Assembly (NCBI RefSeq): GCF_002482975.1
Contig: NZ_DLHA01000032.1
Coordinates: forward strand, 124,001 to 188,000
Direction of reading: 5' to 3'
DNA from: Flavobacterium sp. UBA7680
GTDB taxonomy: Bacteria > Bacteroidota > Bacteroidia > Flavobacteriales > Flavobacteriaceae
Length of the DNA stretch: 64,000 nucleotides
Below the pieces are notes generated by a model. The model searched no databases and was not told where the DNA came from. It worked only from the letters and a program-made list of their open reading frames with translations. Shown here piece after piece: positions 28,271-37,774 of the stretch (position 1 is its first letter; each line of letters starts with the position of its first letter). The position numbers were made by a program, and so were the translations under genes.

Positions 28271-28483
28271 ATGAATGTATTGATATTCGCCACTAATATA
28301 AAAACAGAGACAAGTAAAAACAAAATCGCAACATTTTTAAATGCAAACAAATCGATCCTGCAATGGACTATTGATCAGGAAGATATTGATTGTGTATTGA
28401 GAATTATAAGCGAAAAACTAAATGCAGGTCAAATTATTGACTTATTGAATTTTCACAATTTTGACTGCAAAGAACTACAATAA
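28271..28483 (+). CDS. Small hypothetical protein (70 aa), possible HMA-like fold
   Basis: The pattern VLIFATNIKTETSKNKIATFL ... ILQWTIDQEDIDCVLRI ... IIDLLNFHNFDCKEL gives a beta-alpha-beta-beta-alpha-beta order like heavy-metal-associated domains, but it lacks the CxxC metal site. Similar small proteins are common in this phylum. It lies between a TetR gene (10 bases) and an MFS transporter gene (4 bases), so it is likely co-transcribed. Function unknown. Confidence 0.6.
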   Translation: MNVLIFATNIKTETSKNKIATFLNANKSILQWTIDQEDIDCVLRIISEKLNAGQIIDLLNFHNFDCKELQ

Positions 28484-28487
28484 TTAT

Positions 28488-29729
28488 ATGAACGAAAAAC
28501 AAACTTTAGTACCTAGTTTTAATGGCTATCAAAAACTGGTTATATTTCTTTTAGCTATGACACAATTTACAGTTGTGCTTGATTTTATGGTAATGTCGCC
28601 GCTTGGAGATATTATGATGAAAACTTTAAAAATTACGGCTTCTCAATTTGGTATTGCCGTTTCTGCTTATGCTTTTAGTGCCGGAATTTCCGGATTACTA
28701 ACGGCTGGTTTTGCAGATAAATTTGACCGAAAAAAATTGTTACTTTTCTTTTACATCGGATTTACAATCGGTACTTTATTCTGTGCCCTGGCTCCCAACT
28801 TTTTTCTGTTGGTTGCGGCGCGCATTTTCACCGGATTATTTGGCGGTGTAATTGGTTCTATCTCTCTTGCTATTGTTGCCGATTTATTCAGCTTACAGCA
28901 AAGAGGAAAAGTAATGGGATTTATTCAAATGGGATTTGGCGTTAGTCAGGTTCTAGGAATCCCGATTGGTTTATACATTGCAAATGCATGGGGATGGCAC
29001 GTTCCGTTTTTATGGATTGCAGCAATGGCGGCTATTATCACAATGATTTTATATGTGAAGTTAAAACCTGTTACGGAGCATTTACTTTTAAAACAAGAAA
29101 AAACAGCTTTGATGCACTTGTATCATACTGTTTCTAAAAAGAATTATCAGGTTGGTTTTTTAGCTACTGCCCTGCTTTCTGTTGGAGGTTTTATGATGAT
29201 GCCTTTTGGTAGTGCATTTGCCATCAACAACTTAAAAGTAACAAATGAAGAATTACCTTTATTATTCATGATTACCGGAATTGCTACTTTAATTACAATG
29301 CCGTTTATTGGTAAATTGAGTGACAGGGTAAATAAGTTTAAAATCTTTGCATTTGCTACCGTATCTGCTGTGATTCTAATAAACATTTACGCTCAGTTTG
29401 GCCCAACTCCTTTTTGGATTGTATTGGTGATCAATGTACTTATGATGGCAACCATTATGAGCAGAATGGTTCCGTCAACTACTTTAACCTCTGCTATTCC
29501 AGATCCGCAGGATCGTGGTGCTTTTATGAGTATTAACTCGTCTTTACAGCAAATGGCCGGAGGTTTTGGCGCTGTAATTGCCGGATTAATCATTTATCAA
29601 AAAGACAGTTATGCACCGTTAGAACATTATGATATTCTGGCAATGACTGCTTCCGGAATTATGTTGCTTACTATCTTTTTAGTATTTAGAGTAAGTAAAA
29701 TTGTTGATACCAAAACGAATAAACTTTAA
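28488..29729 (+). CDS. MFS transporter (drug:H+ antiporter-like)
   Basis: About 413 residues with twelve predicted helices and the MFS motif GFADKFDRKKLLLF between helices 2 and 3. It also has the antiporter-type GVIGSISLAIVADLF and GFGVSQVLGIPIG segments. Likely exports a drug or metabolite across the inner membrane. The ATG at 28488 is preferred over an earlier Met at 28461, which overlaps the preceding gene. It is the last gene of the TetR operon and ends at a strong terminator. Confidence 0.87.
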   Translation: MNEKQTLVPSFNGYQKLVIFLLAMTQFTVVLDFMVMSPLGDIMMKTLKITASQFGIAVSAYAFSAGISGLLTAGFADKFDRKKLLLFFYIGFTIGTLFCALAPNFFLLVAARIFTGLFGGVIGSISLAIVADLFSLQQRGKVMGFIQMGFGVSQVLGIPIGLYIANAWGWHVPFLWIAAMAAIITMILYVKLKPVTEHLLLKQEKTALMHLYHTVSKKNYQVGFLATALLSVGGFMMMPFGSAFAINNLKVTNEELPLLFMITGIATLITMPFIGKLSDRVNKFKIFAFATVSAVILINIYAQFGPTPFWIVLVINVLMMATIMSRMVPSTTLTSAIPDPQDRGAFMSINSSLQQMAGGFGAVIAGLIIYQKDSYAPLEHYDILAMTASGIMLLTIFLVFRVSKIVDTKTNKL

Positions 29730-29771
29730 TTTGGAATTTATTCTTCAGGTTTAAACAAATTCTCAAATAGT

Positions 29772-29803
29772 AAAAACTCCCAAAGTAATTTGGGAGTTTT
29801 TTT
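29772..29803 (+). terminator. Intrinsic terminator after the MFS gene
   Basis: Arms AAAAACTCCCA and TGGGAGTTTTT with a 7-base loop, followed by a T-tract. Confidence 0.87.
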
Positions 29804-30272
29804 GTGCTTATAACTCAAACTCATTTTACAGCCTATAACAATTATAGCAGCATAGAAAACTCAATTTCAATATGTTATAATCTTTAAGCTAATGTTAATT
29901 TTTCAAACTTTTAACAACTAATCTAACATTATAAAAGTTTTAGTACCAAAAATTATCTCTTTTGTGACATAAAATCTTACTCCTGTGTCAATTTATCAAT
30001 AGCTGCTTTATATGTACAGTAATTTTAGTAGAAAAAACAAGGCTCAATATCAAAACTAATACTACTGTGTCGAAGCAAAGTAACGCTACTAATACTTTCG
30101 CTTCAAAACTTGCGGAAACAGCCAATTGTAAAAGCTTGCCTTTACTTCTGGAGGAATCATCGCATCTATACTCAAGGTACAACGTTAGCATATTGGACTT
30201 AAACATGTTATAATCAAAAAATCAATTAACAAAAACAATGTTTAACCCTTTAATTCCCAAAAAACTAACACC
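29804..30272. other. Long gene-poor leader upstream of the oxidative operon
   Basis: No convincing gene was seen. A plus-strand frame stays open from about 30002 to 30211 without an ATG; from its GTG it would encode about 48 residues ending SILDLNML. A minus-strand frame of 72 codons overlaps it. Neither is recognisable. The region must hold the promoter for the genes from 30273, but I found no clean TAnnTTTG element. Confidence 0.4.
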
Positions 30273-30695
30273 ATGGAACCTAATTCCCAAACAAAACTCT
30301 TTTTAGAGGTTTCGGCGCTTCTAACCGGTTTCAGTAAAACTGAACTCAAAGCCACCGGAATGCTGGAAACCTATTACAACACGATCCAGAAAAACACTGA
30401 CAAACAAGACATCGATTATTTCTTTCTTGATGTTCATGTGCTTTTAAATGACAAGTCCAAAAAAAACATTGAAGCCACTTTAGCTTCACAATTTATGGCA
30501 GCTTCTGCCTATAACGGATTGGCAAAAAACATCATTATTCTTTGGTATACCGGAAACTGGGGAAGCGAAGTAATTTCATCAGCTTCTTACATTCAAGGTC
30601 TTATGTGGAATGCCGCGCATACACATCCGCCGGGAGCAAAACAACCGGGTTACGGCTCATGGGCAGAACGCCCGCTTACAGTAAAAAATTCATAA
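30273..30695 (+). CDS. FAD-SLDH / sugar dehydrogenase small-subunit-like protein
   Basis: A 140-residue helical protein with FLEVSALLTGFSKTEL near the N-terminus and the C-terminal AHTHPPGAKQPGYGSWAERP, both typical of the small subunit of membrane-bound sorbitol and FAD-dependent glucose dehydrogenases. In those enzymes this subunit helps fold and export the large GMC subunit and carries a Tat signal. No signal peptide is present here, so the complex may stay in the cytoplasm. It precedes the GMC gene by 15 bases. No cytochrome c subunit gene follows. Confidence 0.8.
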   Translation: MEPNSQTKLFLEVSALLTGFSKTELKATGMLETYYNTIQKNTDKQDIDYFFLDVHVLLNDKSKKNIEATLASQFMAASAYNGLAKNIIILWYTGNWGSEVISSASYIQGLMWNAAHTHPPGAKQPGYGSWAERPLTVKNS

Positions 30696-30710
30696 CAAAA
30701 AGGTAATCAA

Positions 30711-32591
30711 ATGGAAAATAATTATGATGTAGTAATTGTTGGTTCCGGTATTGCCGGATCAATAATAGCAAAAGTTCTTACCAATGCAGGTAAGAAAGTT
30801 TTAATGCTCGAAGCAGGCCTTTCTGCAGGTTTAGCAATGGATCAGGATGCTAATTATAAAAACTATCAGGATTATCTTAATACGTTTTATAATGCTTCTG
30901 CAAAAGTGCCAAATGCACCTTATCCGAATATAAAAGATGCGCCTTCAATTGATGTTCTTGATATTCAGAAAATCCCAAAAGACAGACCTTCAACAAAAGG
31001 ATATTTGGTACAAATGGGGCCGCTTCCTTTTGCAAGTGACAATACAAGAGCGCCAGGCGGAACAACGCTGCACTGGCTTGGAACCACACTTAGAATGCTG
31101 CCAAGCGATTTTGTAATGAAATCTAAATACGGCGTTGGCGTAGACTGGCCTATTAAATATGAGGATATGTCACGTTATTATGAAATGGCCGAAAACGAAA
31201 TTGGTGTTTCGGGAAATGTAGAAGATCAGCAGTATCCTAACGGACAAAGTAACATTTTCGGTAAAGATTATGTGTTTCCAATGAAAGGAATTCCAACAAG
31301 TTACCTTGACGGCGTAATGAAAAAGGTAATTGATAAAAACAATAATATTAAACTTAATGGTAAAGATTATAAATTGACTTGTATCAGTACGCCGCAAGGA
31401 CGAAATTCAATCCCAAATCTTAAGTATAATATTGGCGGCGTTGAATGGAATCCCGGTTCAAAAAAATTAGATATTATCAAAAATCAACCCGGAGAATATG
31501 ATCCGGTTGGCGCAAACTGGGATCAATATACTGGGCAGCGCTGCGAAGGAAATGCAAGCTGTGTACCAATTTGTCCGGTTCAGGCAAAATACAACGCCCT
31601 AAAAACATTCAGAAAATGCGACATGGGAAATCTTGTCGTAAAAACACAATCCGTTGCTTCTCGATTGTTAATCAACGAAACTTCAAACTGGATTAACGGC
31701 GTTGAATACAAAACGTACGTTAAAGGAAGTTCTTCTTCATACGAAACCCATACTGCAAAAGGAACTTTGTATGTAATGGCCTGCAGCGCAATTGAAAATG
31801 CTAAATTATTATTAGCGTCAGGAGCAGCAAACAGCAGTGACCAAGTGGGACGTAACTTAATGGATCACATGACGGTTTTAAGATGGGGATTATCAAAAGA
31901 TCCAATTTATCCATATCGCGGTCCGGGTTCTACTTCTAACATTCCAACTTTTAGAGATGGAGAATTTCGTAAAGATCATGCCGCCTGGATTCTTCCATTA
32001 GACAATTGGGGCTGGGCATGGCCAACTGGATCTCCTGCAACTGATGTTATTAATGCTGTAAATGAAGGCATTATTGGAAAAGAACTTCGTGCTAAAATTG
32101 AAAATCTGGTTACCAGACAATTTTTTACGCACTTCGAATGCGAGCAGGCTCCAGATCCTGATAACCGCGTAAGAATCGATCCTCAGTACAAAGATAATAT
32201 TGGCAATTACAGACCTGTAATTTATTATAAAGCAACAGAATATATGCTGAAAGCTTTTGAAGCATCAGGAATTGTTTCTGAGCAATTGTTCAGCCAATGC
32301 GGTATTGAAGATTTTACTTATTACAATCCGGCTTCAGATGCTGATTACGTGACTTACAAAGGCAAGGGCTACACTTTTGCTGGTGCAGGACACATTGTAG
32401 GAACACACAGAATGGGATTCTCTAAAGAAGATTCTGTAGTCGATGCCAACATGCGTACGTGGGATCACGAAAACCTGTTTTTAGTAGGCTGTGGAAATAT
32501 GCCGACTCTAGGAACTTCAAACCCAACTCTAACTATGTCTGCCTTGACTTTTAAAGCGGCAGAAGCTATCCTTCAACAACTTGAACAATAA
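30711..32591 (+). CDS. GMC-family FAD-dependent oxidoreductase with C-x5-C-x3-C motif
   Basis: A 626-residue flavoprotein. The FAD site is VVIVGSGIAGSIIA at residues 7-20. A GMC signature APGGTTLHWLG lies near residue 115. The catalytic pair is His in GTHRMG and Asn in GTSNPTLTMSAL near the C-terminus. Cysteines C278, C284 and C288 lie in CEGNASCVPICPVQAKY. That spacing resembles the 3Fe-4S segment of direct-electron-transfer FAD glucose dehydrogenases, which suggests electron exit to a carrier rather than to O2. It is the probable large subunit for the preceding gene. Substrate unknown. Confidence 0.87.
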   Translation: MENNYDVVIVGSGIAGSIIAKVLTNAGKKVLMLEAGLSAGLAMDQDANYKNYQDYLNTFYNASAKVPNAPYPNIKDAPSIDVLDIQKIPKDRPSTKGYLVQMGPLPFASDNTRAPGGTTLHWLGTTLRMLPSDFVMKSKYGVGVDWPIKYEDMSRYYEMAENEIGVSGNVEDQQYPNGQSNIFGKDYVFPMKGIPTSYLDGVMKKVIDKNNNIKLNGKDYKLTCISTPQGRNSIPNLKYNIGGVEWNPGSKKLDIIKNQPGEYDPVGANWDQYTGQRCEGNASCVPICPVQAKYNALKTFRKCDMGNLVVKTQSVASRLLINETSNWINGVEYKTYVKGSSSSYETHTAKGTLYVMACSAIENAKLLLASGAANSSDQVGRNLMDHMTVLRWGLSKDPIYPYRGPGSTSNIPTFRDGEFRKDHAAWILPLDNWGWAWPTGSPATDVINAVNEGIIGKELRAKIENLVTRQFFTHFECEQAPDPDNRVRIDPQYKDNIGNYRPVIYYKATEYMLKAFEASGIVSEQLFSQCGIEDFTYYNPASDADYVTYKGKGYTFAGAGHIVGTHRMGFSKEDSVVDANMRTWDHENLFLVGCGNMPTLGTSNPTLTMSALTFKAAEAILQQLEQ

Positions 32592-32596
32592 CTATT

Positions 32597-33877
32597 ATGG
32601 AAAATAAATTATTTCAAAAGAACAATCCAAATCGTCAAAAGTTAATTAAACCAATTGCTGATCTGGATATTAACGAAGAGGTTTACTCTGTTGCTACAGA
32701 TAATGCCTTTATTGCTGATAATGAATTCAATATTGATGCGCCTGCAATAGCAGCCAAAAAAAGCACATTGAAAACATCATTGAAAATGTCTAAAAGTGAT
32801 GTGAAAAATTATATTAAAGATTTGAAACATCTTCAGGATTGTCTTAGAACCGCTTTAAAATTAGAGCTTTCAACAATTCCTCCTTACTTATGCGGACTTT
32901 ACACCATTAAAGAAGGAAGCAATGTTGAAGCAGCCGCGCTTATCAGAAGTGTTGTGGTTGAAGAAATGCTGCACATGGTTTTGGTATCTAATATTCTGAA
33001 CGCCATTACAGATCCAAAAACAATAAAAAAAGGGGATAAACTTTTTAATGTAAAAGATATTATTCCGGTTTACCCTACTCCGCTTCCGGGCGGCATTGTT
33101 CCTGAAGTTCCTAAAGGATCACCTCCATTTAAAGTTCATCTTTTAAAATTCTCCAGAGAAGCATTAGATGAATTTTCTACAATCGAAAGGCCTTCAGATC
33201 CTAAAGCTCCTATTACCAAAAATTTTGACAGCATTGGTCAATTTTATGAAGCGATTCGTTACGGTTTGCTTCGTTTAAATGAGAAAGCAAAGAAAACAAC
33301 AAAGAATGGAATTTTCATTGGAGATCCAAGCCGTCAAATTACTGCTGAACATTATTACGGAAGCGGCGGTAAAATCACAAAAGTTGTAAATTATGAAGAT
33401 GCCGAAGAAGCAATTGGTGAAATTGTAGGTCAAGGTGAAGGTATCGACGGAACTATTGCAACTGAGCAGGTTTTATTTGGAGAAGATATTGAATATGCAC
33501 ATTATTTCAAGTTTCAGGAAATCTGTTTTGGAAGAATGTACAGCGCGAACGACACCAATTTTCAAATGCCTGTAAAAAGTATCCCAACAGGAAAACCTTT
33601 TACAGTAAGCTGGTCATCAGTTTATAATATGAAAGCCAATCCAAAAATGAAAGATTATGAAAAAAATCCTGAATTGTTGGAAAAAGCAAAAGACTTCAAC
33701 AAAGTATATGTACAGCTCCTAAACGGAATTAACGATGCAGTGAGCGGTGAACCTGATCTTCTTATTAAAGGAATTACTGTAATGTATGAACTTAAATACA
33801 AAGCGTTGGAATTACTAAACATTCCGCTTGAAAATGGCGAATGCGCAGGGCCAACATTTGAATATGTAGAAGTATAA
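32597..33877 (+). CDS. Ferritin-like protein (VioB iminophenyl-pyruvate dimer synthase type)
   Basis: A 426-residue protein whose N-terminal region (about 70-330) is the ferritin-like domain found in VioB, StaD and RebD-type enzymes and in many uncharacterised proteins. Candidate metal ligands are E90 (LELSTIPPYLCGLYT) and E122/E123/H126 (VVEEMLHMV). VioB-type proteins couple imine forms of aromatic amino acids oxidatively. This protein is less than half the length of VioB and lacks its other domain. It starts five bases after the GMC gene, so they are tightly coupled. The actual chemistry is unknown. Confidence 0.78.
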   Translation: MENKLFQKNNPNRQKLIKPIADLDINEEVYSVATDNAFIADNEFNIDAPAIAAKKSTLKTSLKMSKSDVKNYIKDLKHLQDCLRTALKLELSTIPPYLCGLYTIKEGSNVEAAALIRSVVVEEMLHMVLVSNILNAITDPKTIKKGDKLFNVKDIIPVYPTPLPGGIVPEVPKGSPPFKVHLLKFSREALDEFSTIERPSDPKAPITKNFDSIGQFYEAIRYGLLRLNEKAKKTTKNGIFIGDPSRQITAEHYYGSGGKITKVVNYEDAEEAIGEIVGQGEGIDGTIATEQVLFGEDIEYAHYFKFQEICFGRMYSANDTNFQMPVKSIPTGKPFTVSWSSVYNMKANPKMKDYEKNPELLEKAKDFNKVYVQLLNGINDAVSGEPDLLIKGITVMYELKYKALELLNIPLENGECAGPTFEYVEV

Positions 33878-33982
33878 AAATGGCTATTTCAATTTCAATG
33901 GCAATGGCAATTTTAATTCCTATTGCAATGACAATGGCTATAACTCAAAATTCATAACTAATAACTCATAATTCAAAAAACT

Positions 33983-34345
33983 ATGTATTACCCACTTGAA
34001 GCAAAATGGACCATTTTGCCTGGAAATGAAGAAAAAGCAAAAACAGCTTTAATTCAATTGGCAAAAGATGTTCAGGAAAATGAACCGGAAACTTTATTGT
34101 ATATGGTTCACGTTCCGGATTTCAACCAAAAAAGTCTTCCGACTCCGCCACAGGGTCAGGTAATTTTTTGGGAAGTTTATGAAAATCAGGATGCGTTTTT
34201 TAAACATGTAAACGGTCCCATATTTACTGAATTTGTAAAAACTTACGGCGATTTATTTCTAAGCGATTTTAGTACACCGCCAAATGTTTTCATGACCACT
34301 GAAGTATTATTTCAGATTCAAGGATTTAGCCGAAAAGCGCTTTAA
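33983..34345 (+). CDS. Antibiotic biosynthesis monooxygenase (ABM) domain protein
   Basis: A 120-residue dimeric alpha/beta-barrel type protein. It has the ABM pattern AKWTILPGNEEKAKTALIQLA ... LLYMVHVP ... VIFWEVYENQDAFFKHVNGP. Such small enzymes oxygenate polyketide or aromatic substrates without metal, or act as heme-handling or scavenging proteins. It is the fourth gene of the redox operon. The 105-base gap upstream holds only low-complexity CAATNN repeats, so co-transcription is likely. Confidence 0.82.
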   Translation: MYYPLEAKWTILPGNEEKAKTALIQLAKDVQENEPETLLYMVHVPDFNQKSLPTPPQGQVIFWEVYENQDAFFKHVNGPIFTEFVKTYGDLFLSDFSTPPNVFMTTEVLFQIQGFSRKAL

Positions 34346-34399
34346 ATTCTCAAAAAAAATAAAACCCATAAAAAACAAAATCAATTCAAATAAAATAAA

Positions 34400-35419
34400 A
34401 TGGCATCACAACAAAATAATCCGTTAGCAAACCTGAACCTGTCAGGTTTAGAAAAGCTAGAAGCAAAACCAGTTAACAAAGGGCTTACATCAAAATTTAA
34501 AGCCGAAGCTGTAACAACTGAACCAGTTAATCTTGGTGTATTAGAATCTTTAGTAGGAACCTGGGTTGGTCCGGGATTCAATATCATTGAAGTTCCAAAT
34601 ATGAATCAGGCAAAACCGGGCCCTCCTCCGGCTGATAAATTCAAAATCATATTAAATTCAACGGCAGAAACTTTTACTTTCAATTCAATTGGAGGTGATA
34701 TTATCAACCGTGGAAACGCACAATCTGATATCGCATTTCAAGGCTTACATTATTTACAGCAGGTAGATGATGTAAATCTTCCAAGCGGTCAAAACGGAAT
34801 TCATTTAGAAACGGGATTATTCTTAAATCTTCCAAGTGGCACTGATCCAGCGGTACAGCCAAGTATCGCCAGATTAGGTTCAATTCCGCATGGAGATTCA
34901 ATTTTAGCACAAGGAACTTTCTTTACCGTAAACGGCCCGCCGCAATTTGAAGTGGCAGATCCTACTCCATTTTTTATTGTAAATGGGAAAAGAGTAAACG
35001 ATACCAGCGAAACGTATTTATCGCAATTGGTAAATGCTGTTCCTCCTCCGGGAATTGCAAAAGAAGTAATTATGAATCCGAATATTCTTTTGGAAAATGC
35101 CATTAAAGGACAAAACATCACTAAAACAGTTGTGATCTTTTTAGATGCAAACCCAATTGATGGCGTTGCAACTCCGGGCGCAACTGCTCCTGTTGGCGGT
35201 ATTACAAACATTCCGTTTGTAAATGTAAATGCAAATGCAAATAGTCTTTCTGCAATTTTTTGGATAGAAACTGTTGAAAATGCAGATGGTTCAGAATTCC
35301 TTCAATTGCAGTATACACAAACCGTAATCCTTGATTTCCCCGTTTTTGCCCCAGATGGAAGCGTTGTCGAAATTAAATGGCCTCATATTTCAGTAGCAAC
35401 ACTTCGTCTTCAGCAATAA
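34400..35419 (+). CDS. Heme-binding-like / nitrobindin-like beta-barrel protein (339 aa)
   Basis: After a low-complexity N-terminus comes LGVLESLVGTWVGPGFNIIEVPN (about residues 46-68), the opening of a THAP4/nitrobindin-like or related heme-binding beta barrel. Later strands include AETFTFNSIGG and QGLHYLQQV. The remaining 200 residues are strand-rich and proline-rich, with no clear match. There is no signal peptide. I am fairly sure of the barrel start, less sure of heme binding. It lies between the ABM and Dabb genes of the same operon. Confidence 0.6.
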   Translation: MASQQNNPLANLNLSGLEKLEAKPVNKGLTSKFKAEAVTTEPVNLGVLESLVGTWVGPGFNIIEVPNMNQAKPGPPPADKFKIILNSTAETFTFNSIGGDIINRGNAQSDIAFQGLHYLQQVDDVNLPSGQNGIHLETGLFLNLPSGTDPAVQPSIARLGSIPHGDSILAQGTFFTVNGPPQFEVADPTPFFIVNGKRVNDTSETYLSQLVNAVPPPGIAKEVIMNPNILLENAIKGQNITKTVVIFLDANPIDGVATPGATAPVGGITNIPFVNVNANANSLSAIFWIETVENADGSEFLQLQYTQTVILDFPVFAPDGSVVEIKWPHISVATLRLQQ

Positions 35420-35464
35420 TAAATACTGAAGAAAATCAACAAAAAACATTTAAAAGAAATTCAA

Positions 35465-36202
35465 ATGGAAAATTCAATTAATACACCCATGTTGCTGCAC
35501 AGCACGTACTTCAATCTGGGTACAAGTAATACGCAAGGCATTGTAGAAGCTTATATGGCCGAAGCAAGACAATATCTTTCTGAATCTGTGGGAATGATTT
35601 CATTCTGGATTGGCGTTAGAGCCGATGATATGATTCGTCCTGAAAATGATCTTAATTATGACATTGCCATGCATCAGCTTTTTGTAAATGAAGATGCTTT
35701 TAATGTCTATAACGGAAATGATTCTGCACACAATCAATTTGTTATCGATGTAAACAGATGGGTTCCGGGCACAACAAGACGTGTTATGGACGCTTATGTA
35801 ACCAATCTTATTATTGGCGGAAATTCTTCGGAACCACAAACTATTGGCGCCGATGGAAACTATCCGCAAAGTATGTTTCATGACCTGTATTTCTCTCTAA
35901 AAGATAAATCTCCGGAAAACATTAAAAAGTTTACGGATATCTGTGTAGAATATTTATCAGGTCATCCGGGAATTCAGCTGTTTACAACTGGAGGATTAAC
36001 AGATATTAAAAGAAATGTTTCTGTTCGAAATTTTGATGTTGCGGTTTCTATTATCTACGAAAGTAAAAAAGCGTACGATGATTATCTGACAAGCAAAAAG
36101 CACGAAGATTTTTTTCCAGCAACAGCCGGAATGATTGACAACACGTACATTTTTGATTCTTATATAAAATATCAGTCAAAAGTGTATTCGCTTACCAGAT
36201 AA
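35465..36202 (+). CDS. Double Dabb (stress-responsive alpha/beta-barrel) protein
   Basis: The 245-residue sequence holds two ferredoxin-like barrel units, residues 8-115 (LLHSTYFNLG ... FVIDVNRWVP) and 128-235 (MFHDLYFSLKDKSPENI ... FDVAVSIIYESKKAYDDYL). The second is a recognisable Dabb domain and the first is a diverged copy. Dabb proteins include polyketide cyclases and small-molecule-binding dimers; here the dimer would be internal. It is gene six of the redox operon. The reaction is not predictable. Confidence 0.7.
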   Translation: MENSINTPMLLHSTYFNLGTSNTQGIVEAYMAEARQYLSESVGMISFWIGVRADDMIRPENDLNYDIAMHQLFVNEDAFNVYNGNDSAHNQFVIDVNRWVPGTTRRVMDAYVTNLIIGGNSSEPQTIGADGNYPQSMFHDLYFSLKDKSPENIKKFTDICVEYLSGHPGIQLFTTGGLTDIKRNVSVRNFDVAVSIIYESKKAYDDYLTSKKHEDFFPATAGMIDNTYIFDSYIKYQSKVYSLTR

Positions 36203-36228
36203 AAAATTAACCCCAAAAACTAAAAATC

Positions 36229-37689
36229 ATGATAGAAACAGCAATTCAGGAATTAGTTCGTGAACTGAGCGGTTATGTGCTTCAGCCCGGCGATTCAGAA
36301 TATGAAGACGTTATAAAAATTGATAACGGACGAATTCAGTTCAGACCGCGTTTAATCATTTTTCCGGCCGTAGTTGAAGATGTCAGACTGGGATTAAAAT
36401 TTGCCATTACAAATGATCTTCCTTTTTCAATAAAAGGCGGCGGACACAGTGCTGCCGGCTATTGTCTTAACGAAGGCGGTGTTGTAATTGCAATGAAAAA
36501 TTTAAACAGAATTACATTCAACCCTAAAAAAGAAACCGTTACGGCAGAAATGGGCGTAATCTGGTATGACGTTTACAAGTTTATGCAGTTAACCAATACT
36601 GGATTAATTCCTGTAGGCGGCGGCTGCCCTACTGTTGCGCCTCCGGGATTTATGCTTGGCGGTGGTTATAGTTTTGTTTCGCGTTCTTACGGAATGAGTA
36701 TTGATAATCTTGAAAGTTTAAAAATCGTTACTCCAGACGGCGAATTACGTCACATTGGTGTACACAGTACTTCTGCAGAAGATATTGATCTTTTCTGGGC
36801 TTGTTCTGGCGGCGGCGGCGGAAACTTTGGTATTGTAGTCGAAATGGAAATGAGAGTTCGTAAACCATTAAGCAAAAAAATGCTTGTGGGACAAATTCGA
36901 TATCCGTTAGAAATGGCCGAAGATGTATTGGGTTATTACAACGAATGGGTAGAAACAGTTCCAGATGCAATGGCCGTTTATGGTTTTATGGGAAATCAAA
37001 AAGACCTAATCGACAAAACGACCAATGTAAAAGTGCTGGGTTTAACTCCGGTTTTTAATGGCGATGGCGCCGAAGGAATTGAATTGCTTCAAGGCCTTTT
37101 AAAGCTAAAACCAATTAATGCGGATTTGTTTAATATGACACTTCCAGACTGGGAATTTTATAATGGTTACACGACAAGAGTTGCCGGAAGAAGTTCTTAC
37201 ATCCGTTCTACCGTTCTTCCACAAGGCGGAATGAATAATAAAGTAGCAAAGGTTATTATCGAATCAATGAGTAAAGCTCCGTCTGCAGAAAGTTTTGCCG
37301 TTTGGACACATGCCGGCGGTGCCATCGAAAATGTTGCTTCAGATGCTACGGCTTATGTACACAGAAACAGCCGTTTTATTCCAGAAGTTAAAGCAATCTG
37401 GGATTTAGATAAACCTGGTGATACGCTGAAAAATGTAGAATGGGCTTATGAATTTTTCGAAAGATTATCTGATGCCGGAAATGCTACGGGGGCTTATGTA
37501 AACTACATTGATCCTTTGCAGCACAACTGGGCACAAGAATATTATGGAAGCAATTACAAACGCCTTTTAGAAATTAAAAAGAAAGTAGATCCAAACAATT
37601 ACTTTAATTTTCAGCAAAGCGTTGGTTCGCCATTTAATCCAACAAAAGAATTAACAGATATCAGCCCGATCAACCGAACCAGAGTATAA
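36229..37689 (+). CDS. FAD-binding oxidoreductase, berberine-bridge-enzyme type
   Basis: A 486-residue PCMH/BBE flavoprotein. The histidine in FSIKGGGHSAAGYC (near residue 71) and the cysteine in GGGCPTVAPPGFMLGGG (near residue 129) match the bicovalent FAD attachment sites of BBE-like oxidases. A C-terminal BBE segment (NYFNFQQSVG) is present. These enzymes oxidise alkaloids, sugars or other alcohols, usually with O2. There is no signal peptide, so it is cytoplasmic, unlike most secreted fungal members. It is 26 bases after the Dabb gene. Confidence 0.87.
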   Translation: MIETAIQELVRELSGYVLQPGDSEYEDVIKIDNGRIQFRPRLIIFPAVVEDVRLGLKFAITNDLPFSIKGGGHSAAGYCLNEGGVVIAMKNLNRITFNPKKETVTAEMGVIWYDVYKFMQLTNTGLIPVGGGCPTVAPPGFMLGGGYSFVSRSYGMSIDNLESLKIVTPDGELRHIGVHSTSAEDIDLFWACSGGGGGNFGIVVEMEMRVRKPLSKKMLVGQIRYPLEMAEDVLGYYNEWVETVPDAMAVYGFMGNQKDLIDKTTNVKVLGLTPVFNGDGAEGIELLQGLLKLKPINADLFNMTLPDWEFYNGYTTRVAGRSSYIRSTVLPQGGMNNKVAKVIIESMSKAPSAESFAVWTHAGGAIENVASDATAYVHRNSRFIPEVKAIWDLDKPGDTLKNVEWAYEFFERLSDAGNATGAYVNYIDPLQHNWAQEYYGSNYKRLLEIKKKVDPNNYFNFQQSVGSPFNPTKELTDISPINRTRV

Positions 37690-37774
37690 TGCTTTACTAA
37701 CCTAAATCCTCGAAGTTTTACTATAAATCTTCGGGGATTTACTATTTCTAACAAACCAATTAAACATTAAAATT

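Noticed and set aside
29988..30206. 72-codon minus-strand ORF in the leader of the oxidative operon
   Set aside because: No recognisable domain, and the opposite strand is also open over the same stretch. It conflicts with the expected promoter region of the operon.
30002..30211. Open plus-strand frame without ATG upstream of the SLDH-like gene
   Set aside because: Only a GTG start could open it. The peptide (ending SILDLNML) matches nothing I know. Kept as a remark in the leader entry only.
34801..35211. 136-codon antisense ORF inside the beta-barrel protein gene
   Set aside because: Shadow of a real, domain-bearing plus-strand gene in a tight operon. No promoter or domain of its own.
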